Assembly: GCA_002316385.1 (NCBI GenBank)
Contig: DCDL01000017.1
Location: 19,664-36,019, forward strand
Origin: Clostridium sp. UBA1056
GTDB taxonomy: Bacteria > Bacillota > Clostridia > Clostridiales > Clostridiaceae
Reading direction: 5' to 3'
Length of the DNA: 16,356 nucleotides
Part shown: positions 1-6,117 of the stretch, piece by piece
Numbering within the stretch: the stretch's first letter is position 1
Layout of the letters: each line of letters begins with the position of its first letter
Notes under the pieces: model-generated
Told to the model about the DNA's origin: nothing
The model's database searches: none
The model's input: only the letters and a program-made list of their open reading frames with translations
Translations under genes and position numbers: made by a program

Positions 1-65
1 TTATTATTTATTTTCAGATGCCTAAATCTTATTATATAAAGCTAGAAGGGGAAAGGAAGTTTTTT

Positions 66-1004
66 ATGTTTGAATCTCTTAACAAGGAACTTATAAATGC
101 AAAGGAGAAATTGCATAGAAAGCAGAAATTAGAAGGGTTAATTAACTATACTAATGAAGCTTTGCAAAAGGAAGTAGATAGAAAGGTAGAGCTAGAAGAT
201 ATTTTCAAAGATGAAGACAAGGATGTTAAAAAGCTTGAATCATTAAGTATTACAAGTATATTTTATTCTATACTTGGAAGTAAGGAGAAGCAACTTGAAA
301 AAGAAAGGCAAGAATTACTTGCTTCTAGATTAAAGTATGAGGAGTGTGCTAAATCAGTTTTAGATCTAGAAAAAGAACTGAAATCTTATAAAACTTCATT
401 AGATAGCTTGCTTGATGCACAGGAAGAATATGAAGCTACATTAAAACGTAAAGAAGAATTTATATTGAAGTTAGAGGATAGTAATTCTCAAAAATTACAT
501 AAACTTATGGATAACTCAGCTAATCTTGAAGCAAATAAGAAAGAAGTACAGGAAGCAATTTCAGCAGGAGATAGAGCACAGAGTAAACTAAGTAAAGTCA
601 TAGATTCTCTTAATAGTGCAGAGGGATGGGGAACCTGGGATATGCTAGGAGGAGGACTGATAGCCACAGCAGTTAAACACTCTAGTATTGATGAGGCTAA
701 GAAATATGCCCATAGCGCAAAAATTGCATTAATACGCTTTGAAAAAGAATTATCTGATGTAGATTTAAAAGTAGATATAGATATAAATGTAGATTCTTTT
801 GAAACTTTTGTAGATTATTTCTTTGATAATCTAATATCTGATTGGATTGTACAGTCAAAAATTAATGAATCTCTGGATAGTGTAAATAATGTTAGAAAAA
901 GAGTGGAAGATATAATGGGCTCACTACAAGAGAAATTAAATAATATAGAAAATGATTTAGGTGAAACAGAAGAAAACATTAAATTAGTTATTGAACAAGC
1001 TTAA
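66..1004 (+). CDS. Coiled-coil protein of unknown function
   Basis: I do not recognise a named family. The 312-residue product is very rich in Lys, Glu and Leu, with long heptad-like stretches at about residues 1-175 and 275-310, so it should be mostly coiled coil. Between them lies a non-coiled, glycine-rich segment at residues 187-205 (GWGTWDMLGGGLIATAVKH). I recall similar tryptophan/glycine segments in other Firmicute coiled-coil hypothetical proteins, but cannot check. There is no signal peptide and no clear membrane helix. I chose the ATG at 66 because a strong GGGGAAAGGAAG ribosome site lies just before it; an in-frame ATG at 18 has no such site. The gene is complete in the window, and the GNAT gene follows on the same strand. 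Function is unassigned; a scaffold or structural role is only a guess from the coiled coil. Confidence 0.75.
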   Translation: MFESLNKELINAKEKLHRKQKLEGLINYTNEALQKEVDRKVELEDIFKDEDKDVKKLESLSITSIFYSILGSKEKQLEKERQELLASRLKYEECAKSVLDLEKELKSYKTSLDSLLDAQEEYEATLKRKEEFILKLEDSNSQKLHKLMDNSANLEANKKEVQEAISAGDRAQSKLSKVIDSLNSAEGWGTWDMLGGGLIATAVKHSSIDEAKKYAHSAKIALIRFEKELSDVDLKVDIDINVDSFETFVDYFFDNLISDWIVQSKINESLDSVNNVRKRVEDIMGSLQEKLNNIENDLGETEENIKLVIEQA

Positions 1005-1048
1005 AAGTGAACCATATTAGTAATAATGTAAATCTATGGAGGGGTTTT

Positions 1049-1522
1049 ATGATATACCTTGAAAAAGTCAATATGGATGATGCTGAGAAAATAATTGAAG
1101 TTAGAAGGCTTGCGTATACAGATGAAGACATTAGATTTGGAGAAGGAAGAGGGGGATATTTAAAATATATTGGGAATATAGATTTTATCTCATGGTGCGT
1201 GAATAGATATCTTCTTTATAAGATAATGTTAGATGGAGAAATAATAGGAACATTTTGGCTAGATCATGAAACAGATGATAGACCTGATCACTTTGAGTTA
1301 CAGGATTTTTGTATAATTCCTAGGCATCAAAATAAAGGATATGGAGTAAGGGCAATTAAACTTATGGAAAAGCTACATGAAAATATAAAAATATGGTCAT
1401 TGTCAACGGCAATCTTTAGCACTAGAAATCGACATTTATATGAAAAGATGGGATACAAACAAATAGGACAAACAGAGAATGATATTCTGTATGAAAAGAT
1501 TATAGGAGTGGATTATGAATAA
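1049..1522 (+). CDS. GNAT-family N-acetyltransferase
   Basis: This 157-residue protein should transfer an acetyl group from acetyl-CoA to an amine; the substrate cannot be told. The acetyl-CoA pyrophosphate-binding motif A is visible at residues 90-100 (IPRHQNKGYGV, pattern Q/R-x-x-G-x-G/A at 94-99). It is preceded by the strand FELQDFCII and followed by the expected helix. The C-terminal RHLYEKMGYKQIG is the usual motif B, where a Tyr often serves as general acid. Length is normal for a single-domain GNAT. I chose the ATG at 1049 because GGAGGGG lies about 5 bases upstream; an in-frame GTG at 1007 has no comparable site. The stop codon overlaps the start of the next small gene, suggesting translational coupling. 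Confidence 0.88.
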   Translation: MIYLEKVNMDDAEKIIEVRRLAYTDEDIRFGEGRGGYLKYIGNIDFISWCVNRYLLYKIMLDGEIIGTFWLDHETDDRPDHFELQDFCIIPRHQNKGYGVRAIKLMEKLHENIKIWSLSTAIFSTRNRHLYEKMGYKQIGQTENDILYEKIIGVDYE

Positions 1523-1655
1523 TGTATTAATAACCATTGGAGAATTGTTTTCTTTTATTATGTATCCAGCAATACTATTTGTGGCTTTATTTTTTACTAT
1601 AAAATATTCAATAGTAAGTGCTTTTAAAACTTTAAAAAAGAAAAATTTATTATAA
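1515..1655 (+). CDS. Small single-helix membrane protein
   Basis: A 46-codon reading frame starts inside the end of the acetyltransferase gene (8-base overlap) and has an AGGAG site at 1504-1508, 6 bases before its ATG. The product begins MNNVLITIGELFSFIMYPAI, has one long hydrophobic stretch at about residues 5-33, and ends in a basic tail (KTLKKKNLL). That pattern fits a small membrane protein with a cytoplasmic positive C-terminus. The coupling and the ribosome site argue for real expression, but no family is recognised. It could be a membrane-anchored partner of the acetyltransferase, a small toxin-like peptide, or a chance frame. Confidence 0.5.
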   Translation: MNNVLITIGELFSFIMYPAILFVALFFTIKYSIVSAFKTLKKKNLL

Positions 1656-1670
1656 ATAGGAAGGTTATCT

Positions 1671-2144
1671 ATGTTAGATGGATCTATACAATTTATAAAT
1701 TTAAGTAAGGAGATATCAGAAGGGAAAAAGCTTAATAAGCATTTGTTAAATTTTAGAAAAGAACTTAATGGATATGAGGAGAGAATGAAGTTTTTCATAG
1801 AAAAAAATGAGAATAAACTTGATGGTGAAACATTTAAAAAGTTAATAGTAGGCCAACATCATACTGTAATAAAACAAGAAAAATGACAAGAACAGCTAGA
1901 TCAATATCTAGATGAGAACTATCAATCCTTTATTAAATTAAGTAAAACAGAGCATTTGACCTTTTCTGATTATTTTATAATTAATCCAGAATTACAAGAT
2001 GATAAAATGCTACCAATAGAAGAAGCACATAATATTATAAATAATATTATAGTTGCATTTTTAAATGAGCATTTATGTAAGATGAATAAAGATTATACAA
2101 ATATAATCAATGACAATATATATGGAGAGCTTTTGAAAAGATAA
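1671..2144 (+). pseudogene. C-terminal remnant of a PAF-acetylhydrolase-like alpha/beta hydrolase, with in-frame TGA
   Basis: One frame runs from the ATG at 1671 to the TAA at 2142-2144 and is broken only by a TGA at 1884-1886. The second half contains TEHLTFSDYFIINPEL followed by a helix ending VAFLNEHL. From memory this matches the C-terminus of platelet-activating-factor acetylhydrolase-like hydrolases, where the His of an H-x-x-F-x-D segment is catalytic and a helix ending in FF/FL-x-x-x-L closes the domain. The start MLDGSIQF resembles the mid-protein G-x-DG strand of that family, so the N-terminal half, including the nucleophile serine, is absent. The TGA may replace a TGG (Trp) codon. 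The AGGAAGG before the ATG may be chance. The family call is an inference from short motifs. Confidence 0.55.
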
Positions 2145-2328
2145 AGATATTTCTATAATAAAAGCTATGCGGAGCATGGCATTATAACTGTGGTTGATTT
2201 GATTTTAGTTTTCACTTAAAAAGTAAAAAAGCATATAAAGAAGTCTCAAGTTTGTTATTGTTAATTTGCAGAAAAATATCTAACAAATTTGAGGCTTTTA
2301 TAAATAATTTAAAGGAAAAAAACATTAA
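2145..2328. other. Intergenic stretch between two hydrolase remnants
   Basis: No gene is visible. It holds a short tight hairpin at 2164-2180 (GCTATGC / GCATGGC with a GGA loop and one G-T pair) and a larger hairpin at 2241-2297. The frame of the downstream hydrolase is closed by a TAA at 2326-2328. Confidence 0.6.
2241..2301 (+). terminator. Putative hairpin terminator
   Basis: A 17-bp stem is formed by 2241-2257 and 2281-2297 (arms AAGTCTCAAGTTTGTTA and TAACAAATTTGAGGCTT, two G-T pairs) with a 23-base loop, followed by TTTA. The T-run is short and the loop is large, so this may instead be an old element end. Confidence 0.4.
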
Positions 2329-2895
2329 AATTTATTAACTATTTCATTGCATGGTGATCCAGGGAACATAGGTGAATTTAGTGAGTACTGGAAGCCTGAT
2401 GAGTTTTTAAAAAAAGATTTTATTTTTGTGTATGTTCAATATTCCCAATTATACCGTCATAATGGTTTCAGTTGGACAATCAATCCACCTATTTCAAGGA
2501 GTGACATTAAAGAATGTTATAACTTAATATTACAAGAATATTCTATTGACGAGAAGTGTGTAATAATTGGAGGATTTTCTGGAGGAGCAATAACGGCTTT
2601 AGATATTATATTTGCTAATGTTATTCCTATAAAAGGCTTTATTACCATAGGCCCAGATTTTCCAAAATCATTTATCAAGGAAAATGTTAAGCTTGCTGCC
2701 GAAAGGGGGGTTAGGGGTATATTTATAGAAGGAGAAATTATAATCCCATTGGAAGAGCAAGAAGAAATGATTAAAGCATTTGAAGAAGTTAATCTCCCCT
2801 ATAAATTCTATGTTAATAAAGGAATAGGACATGATATTCCACAAGACCTGCCTGATAAATTAAATAAAGCATTAAGTTTCATATGTAATTGCTAA
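2329..2895 (+). pseudogene. N-terminally truncated alpha/beta-hydrolase (esterase/phospholipase type)
   Basis: The open frame encodes an alpha/beta-hydrolase core. LHGDPGN is the usual strand plus oxyanion-loop motif near the N-terminus, GGFSGGA is the nucleophile elbow (Ser78, counting from the TTG at 2347), and GIGHDIP carries the expected catalytic His162. Known relatives have some 35-40 residues before the LHG motif. Here the frame is closed by a TAA at 2326-2328 and there is no ribosome site, so the 5' end is lost. If translated at all it would have to start at the TTG at 2347. The acid position also looks wrong: relatives I recall read GEKD or similar, whereas here it is GEIII (residues 129-133). 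I therefore call it a decaying gene; a short functional variant is less likely. Confidence 0.65.
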
Positions 2896-2911
2896 TATTG
2901 ATAATTTGTTA

Positions 2912-2919
2912 AAATATTT
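2912..2919. repeat. Target-site duplication, left copy
   Basis: AAATATTT directly abuts the left inverted repeat and matches CAATATTT at 4106-4113 in 7 of 8 positions. Eight-base duplications are the norm for the IS1595 family. Confidence 0.6.
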
Positions 2920-2945
2920 GGCTCTGTTTTAAATGAATGTTGATA
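2920..2945 (+). repeat. IS1595-type left inverted repeat
   Basis: Begins GGCTCTGTTTTAAATGAATG. It pairs with the reverse complement of 4080-4105 in 22 of 26 positions, and the outer 11 bases are identical. Confidence 0.8.
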
Positions 2946-2950
2946 TGTGA

Positions 2951-3643
2951 TACTCGATAAGAAAATCTGCTGAAATCGTAGAAATTAATATTGCAACTTC
3001 TTTTTACTGGCGACATAAAATACTTAACTGTATTAGTGAATTTCTTGTGGTAGGCTCTGTTGACGGTATAGTTGAAGCAGACGAAGTTTTCTTTGCTTAT
3101 TCATATAAAGGAACTAAACCTGCAAATATGCCAAGACCTTCTCGCCATAGAGGTAAAGAAGTTAAAAAGCGTGGTATTAGTAAAGAACAAGTTTGTGTTG
3201 CAATTGCTCTTGATAGGCAAGGTAATTTAATTATAGAGTTATTATGTACTGGTAGAATGACTTCTGATGAATTGGAGCGTCTGTATGGTAATCGTATAGG
3301 GGAACATTCTATTCTATGTACAGACTCCCACAAGAGTTATATGCAATTTGTTATAGATATGGAATTAGAACATAAGAGAATTAAAAGAGGTAAACATAAA
3401 GAGGATATATACCATATCCAACACATCAACAGCCTTCACTCCAATTTAAAAAGATGGATGAGTAGGTTTAATGGAGTTGCAACGAAATACCTAAGTAATT
3501 ATCTTAAATGGCATAAATGGATAAGCACATTTAATATAGAAAAGGAAACTGTGCGAACTAAAAATTTAATTGTACATAGCAGTATAGTCCATAGTTATAC
3601 TATGGTTAAGGATTTTAAGACAAGACAACCTATATTTGTATAA
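2951..3643 (+). pseudogene. IS1595 (ISXO2-like) transposase, 5'-truncated
   Basis: The frame begins YSIRKSAEIVEINIATSFYW, the usual helix-turn-helix segment of clostridial IS1595 transposases, directly after a TGA at 2948-2950 (perhaps from GGA, Gly). It continues into the catalytic domain: first Asp in GIVEADEVFF, second in LCTDSHKSY (codon 93 counted from the GTG at 3047), then HIQHINSLHSNLKRWM, where family members carry E, N or H at the third position, and the conserved C-terminal TRQPIFV. About 230 codons remain of a usual 310-330; the missing part would contain the N-terminal zinc-ribbon domain. A GTG at 3047 could start a 198-residue product, but without the DNA-binding N-terminus it should not be active. 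Confidence 0.82.
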
Positions 3644-3765
3644 AATTTATTTTATTTTCATAAATACTGGAATTATAATCCATGTATTATGTATAATAAG
3701 AATATACAATATTGAACAATTGTTTACTAATATACAAATGTATAACTAAAAAGTGAGGTGATTTT

Positions 3766-4017
3766 ATGTGGATTAGAACGCAAGATAGAAAAGAGTTAGT
3801 TAATGTAATTAAAGTTGAAGTTGCATCTATTTTCGGAGACAAAAGAAATAAAGCAATTATATGGGGGAGATTTGCACCTGATGGCATATTCTCTTCTAAT
3901 AGGGTTTCGTTAGGTATGTACTCTACAATGGAAGATGCCATTACTGAAATAAATGAAATTGAAAAGTGTATTTTAAATAATCCAAATGGTGTTTATATTA
4001 TGAAAAGTAACGAATAA
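3766..4017 (+). CDS. Small passenger protein of the IS1595 element
   Basis: The 83-residue product begins MWIRTQDRKELVNVIKVEVA and ends NPNGVYIMKSNE. From memory it belongs to a small uncharacterised group seen in Firmicute phages and integrative elements that start MWIR-(S/T)-QD-K-L, carry a G-x-Y-S-(T/S)-x-E-x-A segment (here LGMYSTMEDA) and end in a V-(Y/F)-x-M motif. I cannot verify this by search. No membrane helix, signal peptide or known catalytic motif is visible; length and pattern suggest a single small alpha/beta domain. A GTGAGGTGA ribosome site lies about 6 bases before the ATG. The gene lies inside the element's inverted repeats and is followed by a terminator, so it is probably transposon cargo. 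Function unknown. Confidence 0.75.
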   Translation: MWIRTQDRKELVNVIKVEVASIFGDKRNKAIIWGRFAPDGIFSSNRVSLGMYSTMEDAITEINEIEKCILNNPNGVYIMKSNE

Positions 4018-4043
4018 TTTAATATTACGATTAAAAAGTAAAA

Positions 4044-4070
4044 TGGACAATTCAAATTGTCCACTTTTAT
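4044..4070 (+). terminator. Rho-independent terminator of the passenger gene
   Basis: A 9-bp perfect stem TGGACAATT / AATTGTCCA (4044-4052, 4055-4063) with a tight loop is followed by CTTTTAT. It sits 26 bases after the passenger stop codon and inside the right inverted repeat. Confidence 0.7.
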
Positions 4071-4079
4071 ACGCTCCAT

Positions 4080-4105
4080 TATCAACACTTGTTCAAAACA
4101 GAGCC
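4080..4105 (-). repeat. IS1595-type right inverted repeat
   Basis: Read on the minus strand it begins GGCTCTGTTTTGAACAAGTG and mirrors the left end at 2920-2945 with 4 mismatches. Confidence 0.8.
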
Positions 4106-4113
4106 CAATATTT
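4106..4113. repeat. Target-site duplication, right copy
   Basis: CAATATTT lies immediately outside the right inverted repeat and matches the left flank at 2912-2919 in 7 of 8 positions. Confidence 0.6.
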
Positions 4114-4324
4114 GAATTCTTACATGTGATTTTTATTTATTCAGAAAGTGTATCAATGTTTCATGAATGGTGAAAAGTATTGCTAATGCAAATAAAATTT
4201 TTCATATGTAAAATTCATAAATTAAAACAAAAAAATAATCATCAAATTTATCTTAAATACCATAATTTTAAAGATAGATACTCAAAATAAATTTGGTGAA
4301 TAATTCAGGGCTAAGTATACATAG

Positions 4325-4435
4325 TGGCTTTCACAAAATATATCACTAAATCTTATATAAGATATTGAGCATGCACTTCAATAATATAAGTGCATGCTCA
4401 GCATTTATTTAGATTAGTTTATTTTACGAAGCCCA
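4325..4435. repeat. Palindromic MITE-like repeat, copy 1
   Basis: The 111-bp segment is an imperfect palindrome. Its left arm TGGCTTTCACAAAATA matches the reverse complement of the right end in 12 of 16 positions. A perfect 13-bp central stem TGAGCATGCACTT / AAGTGCATGCTCA (4366-4378, 4388-4400) closes over a 9-base loop. Both outer arms are shared, with few differences, with copy 2 at 9196-9293; only the centre differs. No coding potential. It resembles a miniature inverted-repeat element; ends reading GGGACTTTCACAAAATA recall IS1182-type termini, but that link is from memory. Confidence 0.65.
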
Positions 4436-4457
4436 TATACTATTTTATAATTCACTC

Positions 4458-4676
4458 TTATCTAAGATCAAATTTAGTACTCTGTCTTTGAGTAAGTTGA
4501 GCTCCATATTTAGAAGCTAGAACTCCTCCGTTACTAAGGAAAATATCCTTAGCAATTATGGTATCCATAAGGATTCCTACTTGAGCTTCAGTGATATCTG
4601 GTTTAACTCCAGAAATAGATAAATTTACTTTATCTCCACTAGTGTTGATAAAGGTCATGGTTAGTGAATAATCCAT
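4458..4676 (-). CDS. DUF2922 family protein
   Basis: The 72-residue product shows the DUF2922 pattern: MDYSLTMTFINTSGDKVNLS, then ISGVKPDITEAQVGILMDTI, an IFLSNGG segment, and the C-terminal AQLTQRQSTKFDL. These are small Firmicute proteins of unknown function that usually sit next to a DUF1659 gene, as here. AAAGGAGGAAA lies about 10 bases before the ATG. It is the last gene of a leftward set (RHH protein, UviB, DUF1659, DUF2922) and starts 46 bases after the DUF1659 stop. No signal peptide or membrane helix is present, so it should be cytoplasmic. Confidence 0.85.
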   Translation of the reverse strand: MDYSLTMTFINTSGDKVNLSISGVKPDITEAQVGILMDTIIAKDIFLSNGGVLASKYGAQLTQRQSTKFDLR

Positions 4677-4722
4677 ATGATAGTTTCCTCCTTTCTACAA
4701 TTTTAGGTAGAGTTAAAGCTTA

Positions 4723-4947
4723 TTAAGCATTAACTAATTTTGAAGATTCATTTAAGTAACTATCTCTAGCAGAAGCATTTAAAACATCTTTGATAGCTTC
4801 AGCTACTTGAAAAATATTTTCAGGGTCAACATTAGGTTTAACTCCAGAAAAAGTTTTTTTCTTATAAACTTTAGCTCCAGTCTTGTCCACTCCATTTTCT
4901 ACTTCTATATAAAAGGAAGTAGTACTTAAAACTTTATTTATAGCCAT
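4723..4947 (-). CDS. DUF1659 family protein
   Basis: The 74-residue product starts MAINKVLSTTSFYIEVENGV and contains KTFSGVKPNVDPENIFQVAEAI, ending NESSKLVNA, the usual DUF1659 layout. The family shares the F/I-SGVKP-x-x-x-x strand with DUF2922, and the two may be distant relatives. Function is unknown. I chose the ATG at 4947 because AGGAGG ends 8 bases before it; an in-frame GTG 9 bases further upstream overlaps that ribosome site and is unlikely. Its tight spacing with DUF2922 suggests both are made together, possibly as partners. Confidence 0.87.
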   Translation of the reverse strand: MAINKVLSTTSFYIEVENGVDKTGAKVYKKKTFSGVKPNVDPENIFQVAEAIKDVLNASARDSYLNESSKLVNA

Positions 4948-5022
4948 GAAATTCACCTCCTATTTAATGATCTCATTAAGTAAATATGCACCTTATAAAA
5001 TTATTGGAAAGAAAAATGAAAA

Positions 5023-5262
5023 TTAAATAAAATTTTTATTTTTTATTATATAATCTTTCACGTCTCCAACATCCTTTTTTATGTCTTCCACTATGATTAA
5101 CTTATCTGACATCTTTGAGATTATATCCTGATAGTTTTTTTCTCTTTCTTCCTGTTTTTCATCTCTTTTTTCTTGATTTTTTAGAATATAGAATAATAGA
5201 GAAACACTAATCACTGCCCATATCCCTTGAGACATAGCTAGTTTTATCATTTCATTTTCCAC
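5023..5262 (-). CDS. uviB: UviB/BhlA family holin-like protein
   Basis: The 79-residue product begins MENEMIKLAMSQGIWAVISV, has one membrane helix at about residues 11-27 (SQGIWAVISVSLLFYIL), then a highly charged coiled tail (KNQEKRDEKQEEREKNYQDI). This is the layout of the BhlA/UviB family, known from UviB beside the bacteriocin gene on the Clostridium perfringens plasmid pIP404 and from the phage-derived BhlA. These proteins are thought to permeabilise the membrane for release of bacteriocin or phage products. The start is GTG at 5262, set by AAGGAGGG seven bases upstream. No endolysin or bacteriocin gene is adjacent, so a lysis role here is not shown. Confidence 0.85.
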   Translation of the reverse strand: MENEMIKLAMSQGIWAVISVSLLFYILKNQEKRDEKQEEREKNYQDIISKMSDKLIIVEDIKKDVGDVKDYIIKNKNFI

Positions 5263-5390
5263 CTACAACCCTCCTTATCTTCAATTTAAATATGAATTTT
5301 GTTATGTTAAAAACCTCTCTAATAACATATATGCATTTATAAAAATTCATGGAAAAGAATTTAATGATTTTTAATGCATAAATGCATGAA

Positions 5391-5834
5391 TTATAAAGTT
5401 TTTCTACCACCTTTATTAAAAATATAGTCATGATAATTTCTAATGGATTCATCAACAATGATATTCATATATACATTAACATCAGGATGAATTGCTTTAA
5501 TTTCGTTAAGCATTCTAGCTGTAGACCTTCTTATTTTGTAAGACCTTTGAACATTAAGGGCTTCACCATCTACTGGTGGAGTTGGTTTAAAGAGATTGGA
5601 CTTGTTTTTATCATTAGCCTTAGTGTCATCCTTATTAAAAAGTGTTGAGTTGGTTAAAGCCACTTCAGCTGCTTTCTCTTCAGTTAATGTTTCCTTAGTT
5701 GATGTTTCATTATCAAAAGTAAAGGATGATATAGGAGTTCCAGAGATACCATCGCATATACCGTTAAATTCCTCTGAATTATCTTCAATATTAAATTCTT
5801 CTGCGGATTTTTTAGATCTATCATATTTTTTCAT
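5391..5834 (-). CDS. Putative ribbon-helix-helix DNA-binding protein
   Basis: The 147-residue protein has an acidic, low-complexity N-terminal half (residues 1-90, rich in Ser, Thr, Glu, Asp, Asn) and a compact C-terminal domain: SYKIRRSTARMLNEIKAIHP, then DVNVYMNIIVDESIRNYHDY. A short strand followed by two helices with a N-x-x-V/I-x-x-x-(I/V) second helix is the pattern of ribbon-helix-helix proteins (CopG/ParG/Arc type), which bind DNA as dimers through the strand. A flexible N-terminal tail is typical of plasmid partition proteins such as ParG. It starts with a strong AAAGGAGG site and is read away from a non-coding region with a perfect palindrome and four iteron-like repeats, its likely targets. 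No ParA-type ATPase is present. The RHH call rests on pattern only. Confidence 0.55.
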   Translation of the reverse strand: MKKYDRSKKSAEEFNIEDNSEEFNGICDGISGTPISSFTFDNETSTKETLTEEKAAEVALTNSTLFNKDDTKANDKNKSNLFKPTPPVDGEALNVQRSYKIRRSTARMLNEIKAIHPDVNVYMNIIVDESIRNYHDYIFNKGGRKTL

Positions 5835-5904
5835 AGTAATCCTCCTTTAAATTAATCAACACTTAATAAATATGCTTTTATCAATAAAATTTACTTAAAT
5901 AAAA

Positions 5905-5924
5905 CTATTTAAATATTTAAATAG
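5905..5924. promoter_or_regulatory. Perfect 20-bp palindrome, candidate operator
   Basis: CTATTTAAATATTTAAATAG is its own reverse complement over all 20 bases. It lies about 70 bases upstream of the RHH start codon and 28 bases from the first iteron-like repeat. RHH dimers typically bind such inverted repeats and repress their own genes, so this is a natural operator candidate; binding is inferred. Confidence 0.5.
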
Positions 5925-5952
5925 CTCCCAATGTAACTATTTCTCCAGTTGT

Positions 5953-6048
5953 ATAGGAAAAATTTTAAAAAGTTCCATAGGTAAAATTTTAAAAAGTTTT
6001 ATAGGGAAATTTGTAAAAACTTTTATATAAAAAATTTAAAAAAGTGGG
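5953..6048. repeat. Four tandem 24-bp iteron-like repeats
   Basis: Units start at 5953, 5977, 6001 and 6025, exactly 24 bases apart. The first three begin ATAGG (fourth ATATA) and share the core AAAATTTTAAAAAGTTTT with a few changes; the last unit is the most diverged. Units spaced near two helix turns on one face, beside a replication gene, match plasmid iterons bound by an initiator. The A- and T-tracts should also bend or melt easily. They could instead be repeated operators for the RHH protein. Confidence 0.65.
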
Positions 6049-6090
6049 GTAATATTTATAAAAATTGCATATTTCATATTTAAAAAGAAG

Positions 6091-6117
6091 GCTAACATAT
6101 GAAAAATATGTGTTAGC
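6091..6117. other. Bulged hairpin upstream of the replication gene
   Basis: GCTAA + CATA pair with TATG + TTAGC around a 7-base loop, with a two-base bulge on the 3' arm. It lies in the leader or origin region about 77 bases before the replication gene. No T-run follows, so it is not a simple terminator. Confidence 0.4.

Larger units (their letters stand above)
2920..4105 (+). mobile_element. IS1595-family element, transposase truncated, with passenger gene
   Basis: The two 26-base inverted repeats and flanking near-identical 8-mers define an element of 1186 bp. Inside, the left repeat runs almost at once into the middle of an ISXO2/IS1595-type transposase, so the promoter region and the N-terminal part of the transposase have been removed while the end sequence was kept. 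Between the transposase stop and the right end lies an 83-codon gene with its own ribosome site and a terminator. Members of this family are known to carry passenger genes. The element is non-autonomous but might be mobilised in trans because both ends survive. It sits 17 bases past the end of the truncated hydrolase. Confidence 0.8.
4106..4457. other. Intergenic stretch between the IS element and the DUF2922 gene
   Basis: I see no gene here. From 4114 to 4324 it is AT-rich sequence with no clear signal. From 4325 to 4435 it holds the first palindromic repeat element. No T-run follows the hairpin on the minus strand, so termination of the leftward operon here is possible but not shown. Confidence 0.6.

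Noticed and set aside
1436..1798. 120-codon minus-strand frame over the small membrane protein region
   Set aside because: Composition is that of antisense AT-rich DNA; it conflicts with three plus-strand signals.
1884..1911. TGA followed by a hairpin, as in a selenocysteine codon with SECIS
   Set aside because: The stem is only 6 AT-rich base pairs with a CAAT loop lacking the usual G/GU feature, and the gene is N-terminally truncated; a pseudogene explains it better.
5252..5458. 68-codon minus-strand frame between the RHH and UviB genes
   Set aside because: It overlaps the RHH gene end and the UviB start in another frame, with no good ribosome site; treated as chance.
5953..6048. CRISPR array
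   Set aside because: The four 24-bp units are directly contiguous with no spacers, and there are no cas genes.
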